A stretch of 6,116 nucleotides of DNA, taken from an uncultured Corynebacterium sp. GTDB lineage: Bacteria; Actinomycetota; Actinomycetes; Mycobacteriales; Mycobacteriaceae. Every line of letters begins with the position of its first letter. Position 1 is the first letter of the stretch. Of the stretch, positions 1 through 4,547 are shown piece after piece. The stretch covers positions 1-6,116 of the forward strand of contig CAMILJ010000129.1 of the NCBI GenBank assembly GCA_946222625.1, given 5' to 3'. The translations under genes and the position numbers were made by a program. The notes beneath the pieces were generated by a model. The model did not search any database. It was not told the DNA's origin and saw only the letters and a program-made list of their open reading frames with translations.

Positions 1-1
1 C

Positions 2-310
2 GGCGACGCCTTCTCCGCCACCCTGTTCTCCGGCGCCAAGTACACCTACCAAAAGCCGGAGGAGTGGCAGGAGCTCGTCGATATGTTCGCTGACGTCCGC
101 CCGGTCATCGCAGAGAAGCTCGGTGGTGACAACATCCCGCTGATCTGGACCGCGGACTTCATGCTGGCTGACGGCGAAAACGGCGAAGACACCTACGTTC
201 TTGGTGAGATTAACTGCTCCTGCGTGGGCTTCACCTCTGAGCTGGACATGGGCATTCAGGAGAAGGTGGCTGCTGAGGCTATCAAGCGCGTGGAGGCCAA
301 GCACGCTTAA
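2..310 (+). CDS. Cj0069-family (ATP-grasp-like) protein, C-terminal part
   Basis: Partial gene: the frame is open from the left edge, so the start lies outside the window and 102 residues plus a TAA stop are visible. An internal Met at position 83 is not the start, because coding sequence of the same character runs upstream of it. The tail has an acidic pair typical of the end of an ATP-grasp metal site: an Asp in 'TADFM' (visible residue 52) and the Glu and Asn of 'GEINCS' (68-73). From memory this resembles the conserved hypothetical family named after Campylobacter Cj0069, which also occurs in corynebacteria; its substrate is not known to me. A strong terminator 28 bp downstream shows that the transcript ends here. 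The family call rests on pattern recall only; the ATP-grasp reading is inference. Confidence 0.7.
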   Translation, partial: GDAFSATLFSGAKYTYQKPEEWQELVDMFADVRPVIAEKLGGDNIPLIWTADFMLADGENGEDTYVLGEINCSCVGFTSELDMGIQEKVAAEAIKRVEAKHA

Positions 311-337
311 GCGTTTTATTTCGCACTAATCCTGTTG

Positions 338-374
338 AGTTTCCCCTGCCGTGGCGGGGGAAACTGTCGTTTTG
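338..374 (+). terminator. Rho-independent terminator after the Cj0069-family gene
   Basis: The arms 338-350 (AGTTTCCCCTGCC) and 353-365 (GGCGGGGGAAACT) pair over 12-13 positions with one G-T wobble around a tiny loop. A TTTT run follows at 370-373. It lies 28 bp after the stop codon. The U-tract is short, but the stem is long and G+C-rich. Confidence 0.8.
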
Positions 375-505
375 GGGTGTCTGTGCCTAACTCGCGCTGC
401 CGGTGAGCAAGATCTCAGGTACGTTCGGAGGGGTAAAAAATTTATGACAGTATCGTGCTGTAGCGCACTGCGAAAATCAATGATTCTCCGAAAGGTCTAA
501 AAGCG

Positions 506-1654
506 ATGACGAACCCCAACCAGTTTGGTGAGAACAGCGACAAGAGCGATAACAACGCTGGCGACTACGACGCTCACGGTTCCCACAGCGACAACGCTGG
601 GAACAACAGCTTCGGTAGCTTTGGCGGCTACGGTAGCTCCCAGTCCGGCAGCGATAATTCTGCTTCTGGGTGGAACAACCAGGGACAGAACTCCAACTTC
701 GGCTGGGGCGGCCAGTCCGGTTATGGGGACTACTCTGAGAGCTCCGCTGAGACCTCCTCGTTCGGAAGCGCCGCTTCCCAGAATTCGCAGCCGGAGTCTG
801 AAGGTGAGTCCAAGGACAGCACTTTTGGCTCCAGCTTTGCTGCATCTGAGTCCGCCTCTGGTTCTGCCAACACGGAGTCAGCTGACCACAAGTCTGACAG
901 CCATGAGACCCGCGCTGGCCATGACTCTTTTGGTGCATCCTACGCTTCCTACAACTCCGATAGCAGTGCTGGTTCCGAGCGCGGTTCTGAGGCGGCGAGC
1001 TCGAACCAGGGCTACGGCAACAGCGGCTTTGGCAGCGAAGGCTTTGGCGGCAGTGCGCAGGCAGAATCCAACCAGAGCCAGGGTTTTGGGCAGCAGTCTG
1101 GTGATGGCGTTGGCTCCCAGGCTTCTCACTCCAACTCCACGTCCGGCTTTGGTAGCTATCCTCAGCAGAACCAGGGCTTCGGCGCGCAGGAGCAGCAAGG
1201 TTTCGGCTCCCAGGGCCAGCAGGGCTTCGGGGCACAGGAGCAGCAGGGCTTCGGCCAGCAGAACTCGCCCTTTGCTGCCTCCCCGCAGAATCAGTACCCG
1301 CAGCAGGCCGCACAGAACGGTGGTTCCTCCAAGGGTACGGGCTTCTTCAAGGCGCTGTTTGACTTCTCCTTCAGCAACTTTGTCACCCTGAAGTTCTCGT
1401 CCTTCATCTACATTCTGCTCGTCATTTTGGCAGGATTCTCCTGGGCAGGATTGATCCTCTTCTCTTTCGCGGCTTTCGCTGACAGCTTTGTCAGCGGAAT
1501 CTTGATGTTCCTGGGCGCTGTCATCTTTGGTGGAATCGGGTTCCTCTTCTATGTCATTCAGTTCCGTTTGATCTTGGAGTTCTTCGTGGCGAACATCCGC
1601 ACCGCGCAGAACACCGGCGACCTTGTTGCAAAGACCGACGGCGACAAGGCTTAA
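506..1654 (+). CDS. DUF4282 membrane protein with long FG/Q/S/N-rich low-complexity N-terminus
   Basis: 382 residues starting at ATG 506, with a GAAAGG ribosome binding site at 490-495. Residues 1-275 are low-complexity, rich in Ser, Gly, Gln, Asn and Ala, with 15 Phe-Gly dipeptides, several GYG motifs, many acidic residues and only about five Lys/Arg. Residues 223-254 are four 8-residue repeats. Residues 279-372 form a DUF4282-type domain: an amphipathic 'FFKALFDFSFSNFV' entry, two membrane helices (about 299-323 and 329-352), then 'FRLILEFFVANIRTAQNT'. No signal peptide is visible, so the long tail is probably cytoplasmic. The molecular function of DUF4282 is not known to me. In actinobacteria such domains often follow Pro/Gln/Gly-rich tails; this Phe-Gly-dominated version is distinctive. 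The gene stands alone between two terminators, 195 bp after its left neighbour. I found no convincing promoter hexamers in 375-489. Confidence 0.87.
   Translation: MTNPNQFGENSDKSDNNAGDYDAHGSHSDNAGNNSFGSFGGYGSSQSGSDNSASGWNNQGQNSNFGWGGQSGYGDYSESSAETSSFGSAASQNSQPESEGESKDSTFGSSFAASESASGSANTESADHKSDSHETRAGHDSFGASYASYNSDSSAGSERGSEAASSNQGYGNSGFGSEGFGGSAQAESNQSQGFGQQSGDGVGSQASHSNSTSGFGSYPQQNQGFGAQEQQGFGSQGQQGFGAQEQQGFGQQNSPFAASPQNQYPQQAAQNGGSSKGTGFFKALFDFSFSNFVTLKFSSFIYILLVILAGFSWAGLILFSFAAFADSFVSGILMFLGAVIFGGIGFLFYVIQFRLILEFFVANIRTAQNTGDLVAKTDGDKA
1172..1267 (+). repeat. 24-bp in-frame tandem repeat (4 units)
   Basis: Four consecutive 24-bp units (1172-1195, 1196-1219, 1220-1243, 1244-1267) encode QGFGAQEQ, QGFGSQGQ, QGFGAQEQ and a diverged QGFGQQNS. 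Units 1 and 3 give identical peptides but differ at the DNA level (for example GGCGCGCAG versus GGGGCACAG). The copies have therefore been kept at protein level while drifting synonymously. Confidence 0.9.
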
Positions 1655-1694
1655 CCGCGTACCAATCCCTGCGCTGCTTTAAGCCAGACAGACT

Positions 1695-1735
1695 AATCCC
1701 GCGGCCTCACTATTCGAGGTCCGCGGGATTTTTCT
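1695..1735 (+). terminator. Rho-independent terminator after the DUF4282 gene
   Basis: The left arm AATCCCGCGGCCTC (1695-1708) pairs with GAGG-T-CCGCGGGATT (1716-1730), leaving a single bulged T and a 7-nt loop. The stem runs into a TTTTT tract (1729-1733). It lies 41 bp after the stop codon. Read on the minus strand, the stem is preceded by A residues but followed only by a mixed TTAGTC tail, so termination of the convergent DUF3151 transcript here is possible but weak. Confidence 0.88.
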
Positions 1736-1809
1736 ATGCAGGGTGCCGCCGCGGTTTACGCGGCGAGCAGAGCGGCGCTATTCCTAGCCAGTCGGGTTGG
1801 CCGAGCTGC

Positions 1810-2226
1810 TTAGTCCAGCAGCGTGGCGACGGACTCGGGGTCGGCGTCGGAAAGCATCTGGCGGATGCGGTCATATTCCGCGTCCTCACCGATAGCCTTC
1901 GCCGCATGACCCAGTGCGGCAATCGCACGCAGCACACCCTGGTTGGGCTCGTGGGAGAAGGGGACAGGGCCCCAGCCCTTCCACCCATTGCCTCGCAGGC
2001 GGTCGAGGCTGCGGTGGTAGCCGGTACGCGCATAGGCGTAGGCGGTGATGAAAGCGGTGGGTTCAGCGCCCTTGTGCTTGTCTAGTTCTTGCTCCGCCAG
2101 CAGCGCCCACAGCAACGGGGAGTCCGGGTGGGCTACAATTCCCGCGGTGAGATCGGCGGTGCTGTCAGCACCCGGATCGGCCGGAAGTTTGATGGGCGGG
2201 GGAGCGAGCATATCTTTCATTTCCAT
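1810..2226 (-). CDS. DUF3151 family protein
   Basis: 138 residues from ATG 2226 to a TAG at 1810. The start region reads MEMKDMLAPPPIKLP, fitting the family's usual 'M-x-DML-x-PPP-x-x-LP' opening. The signature is the block from about 62 to 97: 'AYAYARTGYHR' and 'LRGNGWKGWGPVPFSHEPN', followed by a helical tail. I recognise this as DUF3151, a small soluble actinobacterial protein (a homologue sits near fba in mycobacteria, from memory) with no biochemical role known to me. A second Met at 2220 is the main alternative start, because GTGGGG (2231-2236 on the minus strand) would sit 10 nt before it. A longer GTG start at 2307 would translate the repeat array and is unlikely. The gene lies 123 bp behind maf and converges on the DUF4282 gene. 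It probably has its own promoter. Confidence 0.87.
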   Translation of the reverse strand: MEMKDMLAPPPIKLPADPGADSTADLTAGIVAHPDSPLLWALLAEQELDKHKGAEPTAFITAYAYARTGYHRSLDRLRGNGWKGWGPVPFSHEPNQGVLRAIAALGHAAKAIGEDAEYDRIRQMLSDADPESVATLLD

Positions 2227-2234
2227 GCCGCCCC

Positions 2235-2240
2235 ACTCTA
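2235..2240 (-). promoter_or_regulatory. Candidate -10 box for a leaderless DUF3151 transcript
   Basis: The minus strand reads GGGC-TAGAGT-GGGGCGGC-ATG. TAGAGT fits the corynebacterial -10 pattern TANANT, and exactly 8 nt separate it from the ATG at 2226, so transcription could begin at or very near the start codon. No good -35 hexamer is visible at 17-18 nt (TGGTGG/CTGGTG), which is common in this group. This is inference from pattern and spacing only. Confidence 0.35.
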
Positions 2241-2263
2241 GCCCTGTGGCGTCACGGCCACCA

Positions 2264-2352
2264 GAGCGGGCGAACCTGGAAGGGGCGAACCCGGAAGGTT
2301 CGCCCACAACTAGAAGGATTCGCCCGTAACTAGAAGGACTCGCTCCGAATTA
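2264..2352 (-). repeat. Direct/inverted repeat array behind maf
   Basis: Read on the minus strand, three roughly 20-nt direct units follow each other: 2352-2333, 2332-2313 and 2312-2294. The middle one is TAGTTACGGGCGAATCCTTC, and the first includes the maf TAA stop. Two 15-nt units follow (2293-2279 and 2278-2264) carrying GGTTCGCCC, the reverse complement of the GGGCGAACC in the third unit. A perfect 9-bp hairpin with a 5-nt loop forms at 2283-2305, and an outer 7-bp pairing is possible between 2268-2274 and 2319-2325. No T-tract follows on either strand, so this is not a classical terminator, although it could stabilise or block the 3' end of the operon mRNA. Confidence 0.8.
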
Positions 2353-2946
2353 GGACTGGGCCCAGAAGTCGGAGACGTTGAGCCCAAAGGAATACAGCGC
2401 GCGGCGCAGCACCGGCAGCGAAAGACCGATGACGGAGGAGGGATCGCCCTCAATGCGGTCGATGAACCAGCCGCCGAGCGCCTCTAAGGTAAAGGCGCCG
2501 GCGCATTCTAGCGGCTCGCCGGTGCGGGCATAGGCCTCGATATCGGCGGCAGTAGCTTCCGCAAAATGCACCGTCGTGCGCGAGGCCTCGACGAAGCGCT
2601 CCTCGCCGCGCAGTACGCAGTGCCCAGTAATGAGCTCCGCGGCGCGTCCGGCCTGCGCGTGCCAGCGCTCCACGGTGGCCTCGGGGGTGTGGGGTTTGCC
2701 CTGGAGGGAGCCCGCGAGAAGCAGCATGGAATCCCCGCCCACCACGACGTCTTCGGGATAGCCGGGGGCGATGGCCTCTGCCTTGGCCGTGGCGAGGGCG
2801 CAGACGATCTCGGCGGGTTCAGCACCCTCCAGGTGCTCCTCGATGGCGCGCTCGTCCACGTCGGCCGGGGCAATGACGGGGTCCACGCCCGCACCCCGCA
2901 GGATGGACAGGCGGGAGGGGGACTGGGAAGCCAGAACCAGGCGCAT
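2350..2946 (-). CDS. maf: Maf family nucleotide pyrophosphatase
   Basis: 198 residues, the normal length for Maf. Family members are cytoplasmic enzymes that hydrolyse non-canonical or modified nucleoside triphosphates to monophosphates and are linked to house-cleaning and septum inhibition. Motifs in order: N-terminal 'LASQSPSRLSIL' (5-16, the SxSPxR phosphate loop), Lys55, 'GGDSML' (70-75) with the catalytic-type Asp72, 'GKP' (83-85), 'TGH' (107-109), and 'GGWFIDRIEGDPSSVIGLSLP' around 158-178. The 'DSM' and 'GGWFID' wording matches actinobacterial Maf proteins such as that of M. tuberculosis (from memory). ATG 2946 is 4 nt after the accE stop, and no Shine-Dalgarno sequence is visible before it, so translation is probably coupled to accE. 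maf beside accE is the arrangement I remember from C. glutamicum. The substrate preference cannot be read from the sequence. Confidence 0.93.
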   Translation of the reverse strand: MRLVLASQSPSRLSILRGAGVDPVIAPADVDERAIEEHLEGAEPAEIVCALATAKAEAIAPGYPEDVVVGGDSMLLLAGSLQGKPHTPEATVERWHAQAGRAAELITGHCVLRGEERFVEASRTTVHFAEATAADIEAYARTGEPLECAGAFTLEALGGWFIDRIEGDPSSVIGLSLPVLRRALYSFGLNVSDFWAQS

Positions 2947-2950
2947 GTGC

Positions 2951-3145
2951 TTAGTAGTAGCGGACGTTGCGGAAGGCGGACGGGTTGAACACGTCGCCCG
3001 GCTGGCCCCACAGGTCGCGCTCGGAGCGGGTATCGGCGGCCTTGGCGCGCGCCTCAGAGTCGAGCTGGCTGAGCACCGTGGTCAGGGCCGCCACCTCAGC
3101 GTCGGTGGGGTTGCCGCGCAGAACGGTAAACAGGGAAGCGGTCAT
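2951..3145 (-). CDS. accE: Acyl-CoA carboxylase epsilon subunit AccE
   Basis: 64 residues from ATG 3145 to TAA at 2951. It has the short two-part layout of the actinobacterial epsilon subunit: an N-terminal strand and helix 'LFTVLRGNPTDAEVAALTTVL' and a C-terminal 'LWGQPGDVFNPSAFRNVRYY'-type tail with the conserved Trp and terminal aromatic residues. In C. glutamicum, AccE joins both the AccBC-AccD1 acetyl-CoA carboxylase and the AccBC-AccD2-AccD3 complex for mycolate precursors, where it aids assembly of biotin-carboxylase and carboxyltransferase parts. The start is set by AGAGG at 3153-3157, 7 nt upstream. An in-frame extension to 3328 would run through accD2 in another frame and is discarded. 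It lies 10 bp behind accD2 and 4 bp ahead of maf, clearly one operon. Confidence 0.92.
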   Translation of the reverse strand: MTASLFTVLRGNPTDAEVAALTTVLSQLDSEARAKAADTRSERDLWGQPGDVFNPSAFRNVRYY

Positions 3146-3152
3146 AGGGAAA

Positions 3153-3157
3153 CCTCT
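3153..3157 (-). promoter_or_regulatory. accE ribosome binding site overlapping the accD2 stop
   Basis: AGAGG on the minus strand overlaps the last two bases of the accD2 TAG stop (3156-3158) and precedes the accE ATG by 7 nt. It fixes the accE start and suggests that ribosomes finishing accD2 re-initiate on accE. Confidence 0.7.
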
Positions 3158-4487
3158 ACAAAACGATATTGCCGTGTTTCTTCGGCAGGGTCGGAATAAT
3201 CTTGCGATCCAGCAGGCGCAGTCCCTCAATGAGGGAGCCGCGCGTGGCTGCCGGGGTGATAACGGAATCGACGAGCCCACGCTCAGCGGCCTGGTACGGG
3301 GTGAGGTAGGCGGCGGCCTCGTCCTCACTCAGCTCCAGCTCAGCGGCCAGTGCGGGGGCATCGGCCACAGCGATCTCGGCCGTCGGCCAGGCATAGGACA
3401 GGTCCGCACCGAGCTCCTTGGAGCCGAAAGCGATGTAGCCGGTGCCGTGCGCGCGGCGCACGATGACGCTGATCTTGCCCACGCTTGCCGCGGCATAAGC
3501 ATGCACGAGCTTGGCTAACGCTGCCTTCTCTACATCCAGCGCCGGGGAGTCGACGAACTCGACGATGGGGGTGTTGAAGGCATCGCACAGGCGGATGAAA
3601 CGCGCGGCCTTGGCGGCGGCTGCGGCATCGAGGGAGTCGCGGTTGGCAATGATACCCACCGTGCGTCCCTCCACGCGGCCGAAGCCGGTGAAGACCCCGC
3701 GCACTCGAGCGCCGAGCTCGAAAACATCCTCGCAGGTGGCGGTGACTACGTCGGCGAGATCGACGGCGCCATCATCGCCCACGAGGGTATCGAGGGCGTG
3801 GTCGGCCTCGCTGATGTTCTCCTCCACAGAACCCGCAACGATGGTGGCCTCGGTGCGGGGAGCGGCGGCACGGTTATTGGAGGGCAGGTAGGAGAGCACG
3901 CGCTTGGCGACGCTCACCTCGTGCTCCCCATCCGCCTGCACGTCGCCGTCGGGGGCGATGACGACATCGGACAGCGCGGCCACGAGCGAGGCTTCCTTGG
4001 ACTCCGCGTAAACCGCCGTGATCTGCGGGATGAGGCCAGAGGCGGTGGTGGCGCGGGCGAGGATACGGGCCTGCATGGCGGAGGAGACAATACCCTCCTG
4101 GGCGCGGGGCTTATCGCCGGCGACGAGCGCGACGATGGGCACACCGGTCTTAATGGCCAGGTCGTAGAGCTTGGTGACCTTTTCGCCATAGACCTCGCCC
4201 ATGGTGCCGTCGAATAGCGAGGCGTCCTGCGCATAGGCGCAGACCTTGCGGCCATCGACGGTGCCGAAGCCGGTGACGACACCATCGGTATAGGGGCGGA
4301 TGTGCTCGCGGCCGAACTCGGTGGAGCGGTGGCGAGCAAGCGCGTCGGTCTCCACGAAGGAGCCGGCGTCAAAGAGCGCTTCGATGGCGCTGCGGGCTGC
4401 CGGGACTTCTCCCTGCGGCGCCCGGGACTCGGTGAGCTTGGCGCTCAGGTCCTCGATCTTGCCAGCGGTCGTCTTCAAGTCAGTCAT
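3156..4487 (-). CDS. accD2: Degenerate acyl-CoA carboxylase carboxyltransferase subunit AccD2 (DtsR2)
   Basis: 443 residues in one uninterrupted frame, aligning end to end with the adjacent AccD1: 'TTAGKI' at 6-11, 'GSFVETD' 42-48, 'GEVYGEK' 97-103, 'YLPSNNR' 200-206, 'CDAFNTPIVEFVD' 301-313, 'GSKELGAD' 355-362, 'KKHGNIVL' 436-443. In C. glutamicum AccD2 works with AccD3, AccBC and AccE to carboxylate the long acyl-CoA for mycolic acid condensation. Here the active-site elements are eroded. AccD1's GAGARIQDG is GDKPRAQEG, GACAGGNAY is replaced by a glycine-free AESKEASLV, and AYGGAY is AHGTGY. About 39, 8 and 20 residues are missing from three segments. It is therefore probably a structural, non-catalytic partner (inference). 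ATG 4487 is preceded by an in-frame TAG and has no Shine-Dalgarno sequence. The normal codon texture and intact operon speak against a pseudogene. Confidence 0.88.
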   Translation of the reverse strand: MTDLKTTAGKIEDLSAKLTESRAPQGEVPAARSAIEALFDAGSFVETDALARHRSTEFGREHIRPYTDGVVTGFGTVDGRKVCAYAQDASLFDGTMGEVYGEKVTKLYDLAIKTGVPIVALVAGDKPRAQEGIVSSAMQARILARATTASGLIPQITAVYAESKEASLVAALSDVVIAPDGDVQADGEHEVSVAKRVLSYLPSNNRAAAPRTEATIVAGSVEENISEADHALDTLVGDDGAVDLADVVTATCEDVFELGARVRGVFTGFGRVEGRTVGIIANRDSLDAAAAAKAARFIRLCDAFNTPIVEFVDSPALDVEKAALAKLVHAYAAASVGKISVIVRRAHGTGYIAFGSKELGADLSYAWPTAEIAVADAPALAAELELSEDEAAAYLTPYQAAERGLVDSVITPAATRGSLIEGLRLLDRKIIPTLPKKHGNIVL

Positions 4488-4490
4488 GGA

Positions 4491-4544
4491 ACACTAGTGT
4501 AATACAGTGCTTCTGCTGCACTAATCTGTGCTCGATCCGAGCAC
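4491..4544 (-). promoter_or_regulatory. Triple-palindrome spacer between accD1 and accD2
   Basis: The 60-bp gap holds three palindromes in a row: ACACTAGTGT at 4491-4500 (perfect, 10 bp), AGTGC-7 nt-GCACT at 4506-4522, and GTGCTCG-3 nt-CGAGCAC at 4528-4544. The last lies 3 bp behind the accD1 stop and could fold in the mRNA. It has no U-tract, so it is not a strong terminator. The first abuts the accD2 start and might bind a protein or hide the start. It could be an mRNA processing or stability element that sets the AccD1:AccD2 ratio, or an internal promoter region; the sequence does not decide. Confidence 0.6.
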
Positions 4545-4547
4545 GGC

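Noticed and set aside
375..489. Promoter of the DUF4282 gene near the A/T-rich stretch at 434-456
   Set aside because: Candidates such as TATGAC or TATCGT fit the -10 pattern poorly and lack a -35 partner, so no position can be chosen.
477..1391. Long open frames on both strands overlapping the 5' part of the DUF4282 gene (278 and 288 codons)
   Set aside because: They are shadows created by the repetitive, A+T-poor low-complexity sequence. Their products are Arg/Ser- or Ala-rich without domains, while the chosen frame carries the membrane domain, ribosome site and terminator.
1747..1765. Hairpin CGCCGCG-5 nt-CGCGGCG as terminator of the DUF3151 gene
   Set aside because: The stem is perfect but short, and no T-run follows it on the minus strand. 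It may be chance in G+C-rich DNA.
1810..2307. Longer DUF3151 protein from a GTG at 2307
   Set aside because: The extra 27 residues come from the repeat array and do not look like the family's N-terminus. ATG 2226 or 2220 fits the family opening and the promoter spacing.
2264..2352. CRISPR array
   Set aside because: The units are 15-20 nt, directly adjacent and imperfect, with no spacers and no cas genes nearby.
2951..3328. AccE extended upstream to 125 residues
   Set aside because: The added part is translated from accD2 in another frame. The ribosome site at 3153-3157 and the family length support ATG 3145.
3156..4487. accD2 as a frameshifted pseudogene
   Set aside because: One frame aligns with AccD1 from TTAGKI to the C-terminal HGNI-V/P-L. 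All gaps are multiples of three, and there is no internal stop.
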